13,593 bases of DNA from CBDVBL01 sp965555375 (GCA_965555375.1 CBEWDL010000090.1:1-13593); one strand, 5' to 3'. Numbered from the stretch's first letter, positions 1 to 8,304 are shown. Notes: generated by a model not told the origin, from the letters alone. Program-made: numbers and translations.

Positions 1-894
1 GACCTGGCCATCGTGACCACGGTCGACTATTTCACTCCCGTGGTTGATGACGCTTTCGATTTCGGCGCTATCGCAGCCGCCAACTCGCTGTCGGATCTAT
101 ATGCTATGGGAGGAAAGGCGATAGCAGCTATCAACATAGTCGGATTTCCGGAAAAAGATATCCCGTATTCGGTGCTGAAGAAAATAATCGAGGGCGGTTT
201 ATCGGTGGCGAAGGAGGCCGGAATTCCGATTGTCGGCGGACATACGGTTAAATCGCCGGAGCCGTTTTATGGGCTTTCCATAACCGGTTTAGTTGAGCCG
301 GACAGGATATTAAAGAACTCCTCCGCCGAGCCGGGCGATTATCTCTACCTGACCAAGCCGCTGGGTATAGGGCTGATAACGACAGCGTTGAAAAATGGCA
401 AAGCGACTCCCGAAATTGTTGCCTATGCCGTTGCAGTTATGAAAGAGTTGAATCGGTCAGCCTCCGAGGCCGTCAGGGCCGCCACGGAACATGAATACGG
501 TTACAACTGCGCCGTTACCGACATTACCGGCTACGGGCTTCTGGGGCATCTTTCCGAAATGCTGTTGGCTTCGAGAAAATCGGCTGAGATAGATTATTCT
601 AAAGTACCGCTTATGCCGGGAACAATAGAGCTTGCGGAGCAAAATCTTTTCCCCGGCGGCAGCCGCTCCAATCTCTTAAGCGTGCAACCGGACACCGTCT
701 GGGAAGGGGATTTCGAGAAATATGAGCAATTGATATTGGCCGACGCGCAAACGTCGGGAGGGCTTTTAATTGCGATCAAACCGGAGCTGGCGGGAAAGCT
801 GGAATCGGAATTGAGAAAACGGGATGTGAATTTCGCAAAAATCGGCAGTATAGTCGAAAGGGCAGGATGGCAGATAAAAGTGACAAAAAGCTGA
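1..894 (+). CDS. selD: Selenophosphate synthase SelD (5' partial)
   Basis: SelD makes selenophosphate from selenide and ATP, the selenium donor for selenocysteine synthesis in the cytoplasm. The frame is open from base 1, so the true start is upstream and the GTG at 13 is internal. The visible part opens with the family signature TPVVDDAFDFGAIAAANSLSD, the aspartate-rich Mg-ATP region of the AIRS/PurM-like fold, and continues through GGHTVKSPEP and the C-terminal AIRS half with DAQTSGGLL. Compared with the 347-residue E. coli protein, roughly 70 N-terminal residues are missing, including the glycine-rich loop with the catalytic Cys or Sec. Whether this SelD is itself a selenoprotein therefore cannot be seen. 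The 3' end overlaps selA by 28 bases, indicating one operon. Confidence 0.95.
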   Translation, partial: DLAIVTTVDYFTPVVDDAFDFGAIAAANSLSDLYAMGGKAIAAINIVGFPEKDIPYSVLKKIIEGGLSVAKEAGIPIVGGHTVKSPEPFYGLSITGLVEPDRILKNSSAEPGDYLYLTKPLGIGLITTALKNGKATPEIVAYAVAVMKELNRSASEAVRAATEHEYGYNCAVTDITGYGLLGHLSEMLLASRKSAEIDYSKVPLMPGTIELAEQNLFPGGSRSNLLSVQPDTVWEGDFEKYEQLILADAQTSGGLLIAIKPELAGKLESELRKRDVNFAKIGSIVERAGWQIKVTKS

Positions 895-2231
895 GGCTGT
901 CCCGGTTTCCGAGCATCTCATCGGTATTGGAGGACGAACGCCTGAAGCCTCTTTTCGAGAGATGGTCATTTATCTTTGTCGCCAGCGAAGTCAAGAAGCT
1001 GGCGGCCGGATTAAAGAAGAGGGCTCTCAAAGAAGGCAGGATTCCGCCAAAAAATGAATTGGTCTCGCAAGCCCTGAAGCTTTTTGAAAAATACGAAACT
1101 GACCTTATTCGTCCCGTAATTAATGGCACCGGGGTTATACTGCATACCAATCTCGGCCGGGCACCTATTGACCCGGATTTGTATGGCCGATTGAAGGACG
1201 CTGTCTGCGGTTACTCCAACCTGGAATTTGATATCGAGGAGAACAGAAGGTCAAAAAGGGGCGTGATGGCCGGCAGGATGATCGCCGCTTTGTCGGGGGC
1301 AGAGGCCGGGATGCTGGTCAATAATAATGCCTCGGCCGTATATCTGATCGTTGCCAATCTCGCTGGTGGCAAAGAAGTGATTATCTCCCGGGGCCAGTTA
1401 GTGCAGATCGGGGGCGGTTTCAGAATTCCCGAGATAATCGAGCGTTCCGGGGCACTCTTGAAAGGAATAGGAACTACAAATAAGACATCGCTGGCCGATT
1501 ATAAAAAAGCTGTAACCAAGAATACCGGTCTGATTCTGGTGGTGCATAAGAGCAATTTCGTCCAGAAAGGTTTTACGGAGGAACCCGAGCCAGCCAAAAT
1601 CGTGGAATTGGCAAAACAGAAAAGGCTGCCCGTATGTTACGATCTGGGGTCGGGACTTCTGGCGTCCGACGGAACGTTTGCTTCCCTCGATGAACCTGAT
1701 GTAATAAGCGCTGTTAAGACAGGCGCCGACCTGATCTGTTTTTCCGGCGATAAGCTCCTTGGCGGCCCGCAGGCCGGTTTGATAGTGGGCAGACAGAGGC
1801 GGATATCGGCGCTGCTTAAAGATCCCCTTTATAGAGTGATTCGGCCCGACAAACTGACCATCGGGCTAATGGAGAAAACCCTGCTTGAATTTCTGACCGA
1901 CAAGTCAGCCAATCCCTGCCAGGAGATGGCATCAGCATCCATAGATAGTCTTAGAAAGCGGGCGGAAACTATCGTAGCTGCGATCCGGAGCCCGGATGTT
2001 AAGGTCATTGATCTCAGAAGCTCTTTCGGTGGCGGATCGTTGCCGGAATATGAGTTTGATAGTTTCGGAATTAAGATTGCAGGGGATGCCGTTTCGCTTT
2101 CGGGAAAGCTGAGGAAAGCTCCGATTCCGGTGATTTCCAGGAGCATCGCCTCAGGTATACTAATCGATTTAAGAACAGTATTCCCCGATCAGGATGGAAG
2201 CGTTATCGAAGCTATCAGATCATGTTTGTAG
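867..2231 (+). CDS. selA: L-seryl-tRNA(Sec) selenium transferase SelA
   Basis: SelA is the PLP enzyme that converts Ser-tRNA(Sec) to Sec-tRNA(Sec) using selenophosphate. The product has 454 residues, close to E. coli SelA (463). An N-terminal domain (about 1-85) precedes the family motif INGTGVILHTNLGRAP (about 85-100). The fold-type I PLP core follows, with SFSGDKLLGGPQAG-like residues around the predicted Schiff-base lysine K296. The start ATG lies inside selD and has the purine-rich AAAGGGCAGG just upstream, so translation is probably coupled to selD. The 3' end overlaps selB by 10 bases. The frame is intact with no unusual features. Confidence 0.96.
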   Translation: MADKSDKKLRLSRFPSISSVLEDERLKPLFERWSFIFVASEVKKLAAGLKKRALKEGRIPPKNELVSQALKLFEKYETDLIRPVINGTGVILHTNLGRAPIDPDLYGRLKDAVCGYSNLEFDIEENRRSKRGVMAGRMIAALSGAEAGMLVNNNASAVYLIVANLAGGKEVIISRGQLVQIGGGFRIPEIIERSGALLKGIGTTNKTSLADYKKAVTKNTGLILVVHKSNFVQKGFTEEPEPAKIVELAKQKRLPVCYDLGSGLLASDGTFASLDEPDVISAVKTGADLICFSGDKLLGGPQAGLIVGRQRRISALLKDPLYRVIRPDKLTIGLMEKTLLEFLTDKSANPCQEMASASIDSLRKRAETIVAAIRSPDVKVIDLRSSFGGGSLPEYEFDSFGIKIAGDAVSLSGKLRKAPIPVISRSIASGILIDLRTVFPDQDGSVIEAIRSCL

Positions 2232-4093
2232 TCGGAACAGCCGGACATATCGATCACGGTAAGTCGGCGTTGGTACTGAAAATGACCGGCATCGACCCGG
2301 ATCGTTTGCCCGAGGAAAAAAGACGAGGCATGACCATCGATCTCGGATTTGCCTGGGCGGAGCTGCCATCGGGCCAAACCATCGGTATAGTTGATGTCCC
2401 GGGTCACGAAAGATTCGTCAGGAATATGGTGGCGGGGATAGGGGGGATCGATGCGGTGATTTTCGTGATTGCTGCCGACGATGGCTGGATGCCGCAATCC
2501 GATGAACATTTCCATATTGTTCGGCTTCTGGGGATCAAAACGGGTCTGGTGGCTCTTACCAAGAAAGATCTGGTTGATGACGAGCTTCTACAGCTTCAAG
2601 CTGATGATATACGCGATCATCTCAAAAACAGTTTTCTCGAGGGTTGCCGGATCGTGCCGGTTTCGAGCATCACCGGCGAGGGAGTAGACGAAGTCAAGAA
2701 AACCCTCAATTCCATTCTGACCGACACTATCCAGAAGCGGGACATTGGATCGGCACGGCTTTTCGTTGATCGACGTTTCACCATACAGGGAATGGGCACC
2801 GTGGTAACCGGCACGTTGCTGGAAGGTAGTCTAACGATCGATCAGCAGGTTGAGATTCAACCGTCCGGAAAGACGTCACGGATTAGAAATCTTCAAACGC
2901 ATCAGACTGAAATCAAAGAAGCTCATCCGGGGAGCCGGGTAGCTGTAAATCTGGCGGGGATGGAGAAAATGGAGGTGGCCAGGGGCGATGCGGTATGTAC
3001 CCGGGGCACAGTAGCTCCGACCAACAGAATCGCCGCGGAATTATCGCTCCTTGGGCGATCAAAATTCCCTGTTAAAAACGGATTCGAGCTGTCGTTTCTT
3101 CTGGGTACCGCCGATGTGCTTGCAAGGGTATATATGTTGGAATCGGATCTTCTAAAGCCAGGTGAAAAATCATTTGTCAGGTTTCATCTGAAAGAGCCGG
3201 TGTCGGCCAAGATCGGAGATCGCTTCATCATCAGACGGATCAGCCCCCAGGACACCATCGGCGGAGGAATCGTTCTCGATACCGAGGTTTTAACGGGAAG
3301 AAAAGACAAAAACAAGCAGGTTGAAATCCTTAAGGCGAGACAGGAACTTACTCCCGAATCGTTAGTCTCATCAGAGCTTCTGAAGGAGAACAAGATCTCG
3401 CTTTCAAGATTTCAAATGAATATGCCCTTTCCAAAGGATGCGATAGACGGCGCACTGAAGTCGTTATCTGAACGAGGAGAGATCCTGATAACCGGCAACG
3501 TCATAATTTCAAAGCATTCCCTGGAGAAGTTTGTCGAGCCGGCCTGCAAGATAATCGAAAACGATCATCAAATGCGTCCCTGGGCCAGCGGCATCGAACC
3601 GGGGATTCTTGGCAAGAAGCTGAAAATCGAACCTGAACGGCTTCAGGAGGTAGTGGATTATCTGGTCTCGACCCGTAAAGTCGTTATCGAAAACGGACTT
3701 TTGAGACATCCGGCGCACCGGGCCGAATTGAAACCGGAGCAGAAGGAACTGCAGGGCAAACTGAATGCGCGACTTTCCGCCAGCCCTCTGAGCGCTCCCA
3801 TCAGGAAGGAATTTATCGACGAAGACCCTGGATACGAGGTAGTCATAAATTTCCTGCGGGACAGAGGGGACATAATAGAATTGAAGGGAGGAATACTATT
3901 TACGAGCAGGGATTTTGAAAGGATAATCGACAGAGTGATTGAATATCTGAAACAGGTCAAGCAGGCTAAAGCGTCGGATATAAAATCGCACCTCGATACC
4001 AGCCGCAAGTATGTGATCCCGCTTCTGGAGAAACTCGATCATATGGGCATAACCGTTCGAAACGGCGACAACCGAACCCTGGCGGCGAAATAA
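2222..4093 (+). CDS. selB: Selenocysteine-specific elongation factor SelB
   Basis: SelB is the GTPase that carries Sec-tRNA(Sec) to the ribosome and recognises the SECIS hairpin next to the UGA codon. The 623-residue length is normal. The G domain shows G1 GHIDHGKS (8-15), G2 GMTID (36-40), G3 DVPGH (58-62) and G4 TKKD (113-116). EF-Tu-like barrel domains follow from about residue 178 (FTIQGMGTVVTGTL). The C-terminal part (about 370-623) is the winged-helix array that binds SECIS RNA. The start overlaps the end of selA, which suggests translational coupling. The contiguous selD-selA-selB order supplies every protein of bacterial Sec insertion; selC is not visible here. Confidence 0.97.
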   Translation: MFVVGTAGHIDHGKSALVLKMTGIDPDRLPEEKRRGMTIDLGFAWAELPSGQTIGIVDVPGHERFVRNMVAGIGGIDAVIFVIAADDGWMPQSDEHFHIVRLLGIKTGLVALTKKDLVDDELLQLQADDIRDHLKNSFLEGCRIVPVSSITGEGVDEVKKTLNSILTDTIQKRDIGSARLFVDRRFTIQGMGTVVTGTLLEGSLTIDQQVEIQPSGKTSRIRNLQTHQTEIKEAHPGSRVAVNLAGMEKMEVARGDAVCTRGTVAPTNRIAAELSLLGRSKFPVKNGFELSFLLGTADVLARVYMLESDLLKPGEKSFVRFHLKEPVSAKIGDRFIIRRISPQDTIGGGIVLDTEVLTGRKDKNKQVEILKARQELTPESLVSSELLKENKISLSRFQMNMPFPKDAIDGALKSLSERGEILITGNVIISKHSLEKFVEPACKIIENDHQMRPWASGIEPGILGKKLKIEPERLQEVVDYLVSTRKVVIENGLLRHPAHRAELKPEQKELQGKLNARLSASPLSAPIRKEFIDEDPGYEVVINFLRDRGDIIELKGGILFTSRDFERIIDRVIEYLKQVKQAKASDIKSHLDTSRKYVIPLLEKLDHMGITVRNGDNRTLAAK

Positions 4094-4108
4094 CGGCAGT
4101 TTCTCATC

Positions 4109-5704
4109 ATGAAAAGTCGAAAAATATTCATAAACGGCGAATTCCATAATCCGGACGCAAAACCAAAAAAACTCCAGGCGATTGCGGTTGAGGATGGCAA
4201 AATAATAGATGTCGGCTCCAACGTTAAAATAAGACCGCTTGCCAGGCGGGGCTTTAGGGTTTACGATCTCAAAAAAAGATGCATTATCCCAGGGATAATT
4301 GATTCCCATCTGCATCTATTGGCGCTTGGCAATCTTTTCAAGAGGGTCGATCTCGACGGTGTGGATTCGCTTGACCGGGTAGCGGCAATCCTGAGAAAAG
4401 CGGCCGCAAAGCTCAAAAAAGACCAATGGCTGCAGGGACGCGGTTGGGATAAAAACCTCTGGGGAGACGATTTTCCCGACAAGAATCTACTGGATGTTAT
4501 AACAAAAAGCCCGGTTGCTCTTTACAGCAAGGACGGCCATCTTCTTTGGGTTAACTCTGCCACTCTAAAATATTGCGGTATCGACAGAAGTACTCCGGAT
4601 CCGCCCGGCGGGATCATAGTCAGGGATGCCGATAGAGATCCCACCGGAGTTCTTAAAGAAAATGCGGTCGATCTGGTTTCGAATAAGATACCTCCGCAAT
4701 CTTATGATGAGAAAATAGAGGCGATTGTTGCAGCCCAGAAACATCTCTTGAAACTGGGAATCGTGGCCGTTGGAGACTGCGATACGCGGCCAACACTCAT
4801 CTCGAAGTTCAACGAGTTGGAAATAGCAGGCCGCCTTCACCTGCGGATCTTTAAGATGATCCACCCGGATGATCTCGATATCGCCGGTAGATTCAATCTA
4901 CAAACTGGAAAGGGCAGCCATCATCTTCGAATCGGATGCCTTAAGCTATTTGCGGACGGCGCTCTCGGCTCGCAGACGGCTTATATGTTCAAGCCTTATA
5001 ATCAGTCTAAAGACAACTATGGAGTGGAAACATTGGCCGAGAAAGATTTGGAAGAACATGTGTCGAGAGCGGTGAAAGCGGGGATCTCTGTTGCCGTTCA
5101 TGCGATCGGCGATAAAGCTAATTATCAGGTTTTGACGGTGCTGGGAAAATATGGAGCCAGTTTTTCAGAAAAGGGATTGAGACCGAGAATTGAGCATGCA
5201 CAAATTCTCAGGAGAAGAGAAATACCGCTGTTTAAAAAATACGGCGTGATCCCCTCGGTTCAGCCTGTCCATGTTACCTCCGACCGCGATATCGCCGATC
5301 GTTATCTGGGCGCCAGGGCGCGATATGCATATCCCTTCAGGTCGATGTTGAGATTCGGTGTTGAGCTGGCATTCGGCTCCGATGCTCCCATAGAGACGGC
5401 CAATCCGATGGCCGGAATCCATGCCGCGGTGACCAGGAAAAGGCCGGATGAGACTCGGAAGGCCTGGTATCCCGAGGAAAAAATCACTGTCCGCCAGGCT
5501 TTGAAAGCATATACCCTGGGAGCCGCCAGGGCGTGCTGTTACGATGATATCACCGGCAGTATCTCTATCGGGAAACGCGCCGATTTCGTGGTGCTGTCAG
5601 ATAACATTTTTAAAACCAGCGTGGATCGCATCCACCAAATAGAGGTCTTAGTGACCATAGTGGATGGCAAGGCGGTATTCGGTCGGCATAATCTTGCCCG
5701 ATAA
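4109..5704 (+). CDS. YtcJ-type metal-dependent amidohydrolase
   Basis: This 531-residue protein belongs to the amidohydrolase superfamily, family 3 (YtcJ-like), cytoplasmic hydrolases of unknown natural substrate. It has the N-terminal beta-sandwich part, then PGIIDSHLHL with the metal ligands H67 and H69. ADGALGSQTA (282-291) is typical of YtcJ. Later candidate metal-site residues are H331 (VAVHAIGD), H363 (RIEHAQ) and D425 (GSDAPIETANP), and the C-terminal GKRADFVVL segment closes the sandwich. No signal peptide is present. It begins 15 bases after selB with no promoter and only a weak ribosome site, so co-transcription with selDAB is likely. Any selenium-related role is speculation. The family call is firm; the substrate is unknown. 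Confidence 0.9.
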   Translation: MKSRKIFINGEFHNPDAKPKKLQAIAVEDGKIIDVGSNVKIRPLARRGFRVYDLKKRCIIPGIIDSHLHLLALGNLFKRVDLDGVDSLDRVAAILRKAAAKLKKDQWLQGRGWDKNLWGDDFPDKNLLDVITKSPVALYSKDGHLLWVNSATLKYCGIDRSTPDPPGGIIVRDADRDPTGVLKENAVDLVSNKIPPQSYDEKIEAIVAAQKHLLKLGIVAVGDCDTRPTLISKFNELEIAGRLHLRIFKMIHPDDLDIAGRFNLQTGKGSHHLRIGCLKLFADGALGSQTAYMFKPYNQSKDNYGVETLAEKDLEEHVSRAVKAGISVAVHAIGDKANYQVLTVLGKYGASFSEKGLRPRIEHAQILRRREIPLFKKYGVIPSVQPVHVTSDRDIADRYLGARARYAYPFRSMLRFGVELAFGSDAPIETANPMAGIHAAVTRKRPDETRKAWYPEEKITVRQALKAYTLGAARACCYDDITGSISIGKRADFVVLSDNIFKTSVDRIHQIEVLVTIVDGKAVFGRHNLAR

Positions 5705-5707
5705 ACC

Positions 5708-5737
5708 TTGACACGCAAGATCTTATGATCTTATTTT
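5708..5737 (+). promoter_or_regulatory. Promoter of nfeD-slipin operon
   Basis: A perfect -35 TTGACA (5708-5713) is followed after 18 bases by TATTTT (5732-5737), or after 17 bases by TTATTT. It sits in the 39-base gap between the amidohydrolase and nfeD. The expected transcription start, 6-8 bases after the -10, falls on or next to the ATG at 5744, so the mRNA may be leaderless. The -35 context CTTGACAC recurs at two other promoters in this window. Confidence 0.6.
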
Positions 5738-5743
5738 GGGAAT

Positions 5744-7066
5744 ATGAGATATAGTATTGTTTCGATTCTTATACTTCTAAATTTCGCATTGTCCTATTCC
5801 CAGGATAACCAGGATTCTACCGAGGCAATCCTCTCTGAGAGAATAGTTACGGTTATGGAAATCGCCTCGGCCATCGGGCCGATAACGGTTCGTGAAATTA
5901 AAGACGGAATAAGGCGTTCGGAAAAACTGGATGCTGAAGTTTTTATAATAAAATTGAATACGCCTGGCGGCAATACGGAATCGACATGGGATATTATTCA
6001 GGAAATTTTAGCCTCAAACGTCCCGGTCGTGATCTTCGTCTATCCTCCCGGGTCCAGGGCGGCATCGGCCGGTGTCTATATCGCTTACGCCGCCCACATA
6101 AGCGCCATGGGGCCGCAGACCAACATTGGTTCGGCTCATCCGATTTCCATGGGTGGCGCGGAAATGGATTCCACTTTGGCCGAGAAAGTGACAAACGATG
6201 CCGTGGCCAAGATCAAGACCCTGGCCAGGAAAAGGGGCAGGAATATGGAGTGGGCCGAGGATGCCGTCAGAAAATCGGTGTCCGTAACCGAATTCGAGGC
6301 CCTCGAAATGAATGTCGTGGATTATGTAGCCAACGATCTTGAGGATCTTCTGGAGCAGATGGATCAGGATTCGGTTGAACTGATCACCGGCCCGTATATT
6401 ATCAATACTGCTGATGTTGAGGTGGTGGAGCTAAAAGTCGGGTTCGCCAACAAGATTCTGGAGATCGTCTCCGATCCCAATGTTGCCTATATACTTATGA
6501 CTATCGGCATGCTGGGTTTGTATTTTGAATTCTCCAATCCCGGGGCGGTGCTTCCCGGTGTTGTAGGAGGAATCGCTCTCATACTCGCTCTGTTTTCCTT
6601 TCAGGCCCTGCCGATCGATTTTGCCGGGGTGTTACTTATCATCCTGGCCATGATCTTGTTTTTGCTGGAGATAAAAATTGCAAGTCACGGTATCCTTGGA
6701 GGTGGAGGCGTGTTAAGCTTGTTTTTCGGTTCATTGATGCTTGTCAGAGACACTGAGTTACCCTACAAGGGTATATCCCTTTCGGTGATCATACCGACGG
6801 TAACAGTCTTTACCCTGTTTTTCTTCCTGGCCGCATATCTCTCGCTGCGAGCTCATCGGAGGAAGATAGCTACAGGAGATTTAGGCTTGAAGGGGGAAAC
6901 GGGATTTTCCAGGTCAGCCATCGGGCCGGACGGGGGTACGGTTTTTATTCATGGAGAATTCTGGAAGGCTTATTCCGACAGCCTGATTGATGCTGAGACA
7001 CGAATAAAGGTCGTGGATGTAAGGGGAATGGAACTAAAAGTAGAGCGAACTGAAAGAGTTAAATAG
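5744..7066 (+). CDS. NfeD family membrane-bound serine protease (long form)
   Basis: This is a full-length 440-residue NfeD of the stomatin-operon-partner class, represented by the archaeal PH1510 protease. A signal peptide (about 1-19, ending near SYSQ) leads to a ClpP/SppA-like protease domain. It contains NTPGG and the motif SRAASAG with predicted nucleophile S108. K148 (EKVTND) is the likely catalytic lysine, 40 residues later and close to the Ser-Lys spacing known for PH1510. About four hydrophobic membrane segments occupy 246-368, and a C-terminal OB-fold NfeD domain spans about 378-436. The known PH1510 protease cleaves the hydrophobic tail of its partner stomatin. The partner gene lies 19 bases downstream. 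There is no convincing Shine-Dalgarno sequence; GGGA sits only 2 bases before ATG. Confidence 0.93.
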   Translation: MRYSIVSILILLNFALSYSQDNQDSTEAILSERIVTVMEIASAIGPITVREIKDGIRRSEKLDAEVFIIKLNTPGGNTESTWDIIQEILASNVPVVIFVYPPGSRAASAGVYIAYAAHISAMGPQTNIGSAHPISMGGAEMDSTLAEKVTNDAVAKIKTLARKRGRNMEWAEDAVRKSVSVTEFEALEMNVVDYVANDLEDLLEQMDQDSVELITGPYIINTADVEVVELKVGFANKILEIVSDPNVAYILMTIGMLGLYFEFSNPGAVLPGVVGGIALILALFSFQALPIDFAGVLLIILAMILFLLEIKIASHGILGGGGVLSLFFGSLMLVRDTELPYKGISLSVIIPTVTVFTLFFFLAAYLSLRAHRRKIATGDLGLKGETGFSRSAIGPDGGTVFIHGEFWKAYSDSLIDAETRIKVVDVRGMELKVERTERVK

Positions 7067-7085
7067 ATTATAGAGGGAGGATGTA

Positions 7086-7856
7086 ATGAACCAGACGGAC
7101 GTATCAATGGTTTTTCCTATTTTAATTGTAATAGGCCTGGTGCTGTTTATTCTCGCAAATGCGGTCAGGATACTAAGGGAATATGAGCGAGGAGTAATAT
7201 TCAGGCTTGGCCGGCTGATCGGAGCCAAGGGGCCGGGATTGATTCTTTTGATTCCGATCGTCGACAAGATGGTCAGAGTCAGTCTGCGGACGATACCGAT
7301 GGATGTTCCCTCGCAGGATATCATCACCAAGGATAACGTTACGGTCAAGGTTAATGCCGTAACCTATTTCCGGGTCATGGATCCCGACAAGGCGATTGTC
7401 GATGTCGAGGATTATATCTACGCCACCTCGCAGATATCGCAGACCACGTTACGATCGATTCTGGGGCAGGTCGATCTTGATGATTTGCTGTCGAATCGTG
7501 AGAAGATCAACCGGGAATTGCAGAAAGTTATCGACGATCAGACAGAGCCCTGGGGCGTAAAGGTAAGCGTTGTCGAGGTCAAAAACGTCGACCTGCCGCA
7601 GGAGATGCAGAGAGCCATAGCCAGGCAGGCCGAGGCGGAAAGGGAACGCCGGGCCAAGGTCATCCACGCCGAGGGCGAATTGCAGGCCTCCACGAAAATC
7701 AACGAGGCGGCCAAAGTTTTGCAGGAGACGCCGCTGGGCATTCAGCTCAGATACCTGCAGACCTTGGTTGAGATCTCATCGGAGAAGAGTTCGACCATCC
7801 TGTTCCCGATACCTATAGACCTGTTCAAGCCGTTTCTGGAGAAAATAGCCAAATAG
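7086..7856 (+). CDS. Slipin / stomatin-like SPFH (band 7) membrane protein
   Basis: This 256-residue prokaryotic slipin has an N-terminal membrane segment (about 9-27) and an SPFH/band 7 domain (about 30-190) beginning REYERGVIFRLGRL, with SQTTLRSILGQVDLDDLLS in the middle. A charged coiled coil (about 170-205, rich in Ala, Glu and Arg) and a short hydrophobic C-terminal tail, the type of region cut by NfeD proteases, complete it. Slipins oligomerise in membranes and are thought to organise microdomains. The ATG is preceded by an excellent GGGAGG ribosome site at 7075-7080. An earlier ATG at 7081 runs at once into TAA. It is paired in an operon with nfeD, the classic arrangement. Confidence 0.95.
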   Translation: MNQTDVSMVFPILIVIGLVLFILANAVRILREYERGVIFRLGRLIGAKGPGLILLIPIVDKMVRVSLRTIPMDVPSQDIITKDNVTVKVNAVTYFRVMDPDKAIVDVEDYIYATSQISQTTLRSILGQVDLDDLLSNREKINRELQKVIDDQTEPWGVKVSVVEVKNVDLPQEMQRAIARQAEAERERRAKVIHAEGELQASTKINEAAKVLQETPLGIQLRYLQTLVEISSEKSSTILFPIPIDLFKPFLEKIAK

Positions 7857-7887
7857 GGATAGAAAAAACCTGATCTAAATAGGCTGA

Positions 7888-7914
7888 TGGCGCCAGAAGT
7901 AACTTCTGACGCCA
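7888..7914. repeat. REP-like palindrome, TAA-centred family, copy 1
   Basis: An inverted repeat with 13-base arms (TGGCGCCAGAAGT at 7888-7900 and its complement at 7902-7914) around a single A, with one mismatched pair. From 7889 it matches the copy at 8222-8247 at 25 of 26 positions. It starts 31 bases after the slipin stop codon. The two near-identical copies bracket the transposase remnant. Confidence 0.85.
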
Positions 7915-7923
7915 AAGTATGTG

Positions 7924-7947
7924 CGGTCGGGTGGCCTTGCCCGACCG
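7924..7947. repeat. REP-like palindrome, GTCGGG family, copy 1
   Basis: A GC-rich inverted repeat: arms CGGTCGGG (7924-7931) and CCCGACCG (7940-7947), perfect over 8 bases, with loop TGGCCTTG. The core GTCGGG/CCCGAC is shared with the palindrome at 7965-7988. Confidence 0.8.
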
Positions 7948-7964
7948 TTTCTTATGTTGATAGA

Positions 7965-7988
7965 GTGTCGGGTCGGGCGACCCGACAC
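7965..7988. repeat. REP-like palindrome, GTCGGG family, copy 2
   Basis: A near-perfect inverted repeat: GTGTCGGGTCG (7965-7975) and CGACCCGACAC (7978-7988) are exact complements over 11 bases around GG. It abuts the 5' edge of the transposase remnant, so it may mark where the N-terminal coding part was lost. Confidence 0.85.
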
Positions 7989-7990
7989 CA

Positions 7991-8242
7991 CCGGAATATA
8001 AGTATGATCTTATTAGAAGAAAACTTCAAAAGCATGTTCCGCTCAATTCAAATAGGAGTTTTAAGCTCTGGAAAGATCGTTTTGATAATGCGGCAATCTA
8101 TTCTGATGAAGTTCTGTTAACCAAGATGAATTATATAAGGAACAATCCCGTAAAAGCTGGATTGATCGAACATCCTGAAGATTATCTATATTCTTCGTTT
8201 TATGAACCGGAAGACGGAAACGGCGTCAGAAGTAACTTCTGA
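7991..8242 (+). pseudogene. C-terminal remnant of a REP-associated (Y1/IS200-like) transposase
   Basis: In the frame of base 8003, about 80 codons read as the C-terminal end of a RAYT-type transposase. A KLWKDRFDNAAIYSDE stretch is followed by NYIRNNPVKAGL and HPEDYLYSSF, the characteristic tail of this family. The catalytic part with the HUH histidines and the tyrosine is absent, and there is no room for it: only about 75 bases separate the fragment from the first palindrome. The frame runs into the palindrome at 8222-8246, and its TGA stop (8240-8242) lies inside that repeat. RAYTs are known to be associated with REP palindromes, which fits the flanking repeats. The fragment cannot encode an active enzyme. 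Confidence 0.82.
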
Positions 8243-8247
8243 CGCCA
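8222..8247. repeat. REP-like palindrome, TAA-centred family, copy 2
   Basis: A perfect inverted repeat with 12-base arms, GGCGTCAGAAGT (8222-8233) and its complement (8235-8246), around one A. It is almost identical to 7889-7914 and supplies the stop codon of the transposase remnant. Confidence 0.88.
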
Positions 8248-8249
8248 CA

Positions 8250-8267
8250 GTTAGAGTAACCTCTAAC
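8250..8267. repeat. REP-like palindrome, diverged TAA-containing copy 3
   Basis: Arms GTTAGAG (8250-8256) and CTCTAAC (8261-8267) flank TAAC, and CGCCA follows as in copies 1 and 2. It looks like a diverged member of the same family placed directly after copy 2, making a tandem pair. Confidence 0.7.
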
Positions 8268-8304
8268 GCCACCCTAGAATATCTTGGTGCGATGGCCTCA
8301 AGGG

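Noticed and set aside
7887..8120. 77-codon open frame on the + strand
   Set aside because: It runs through the palindromes and overlaps the transposase remnant out of frame; the translation resembles no protein and reflects repeat sequence.
7888..8267. CRISPR-like array
   Set aside because: The repeats are palindromes at irregular spacing with two or more different cores, and coding remnant instead of uniform spacers lies between them.
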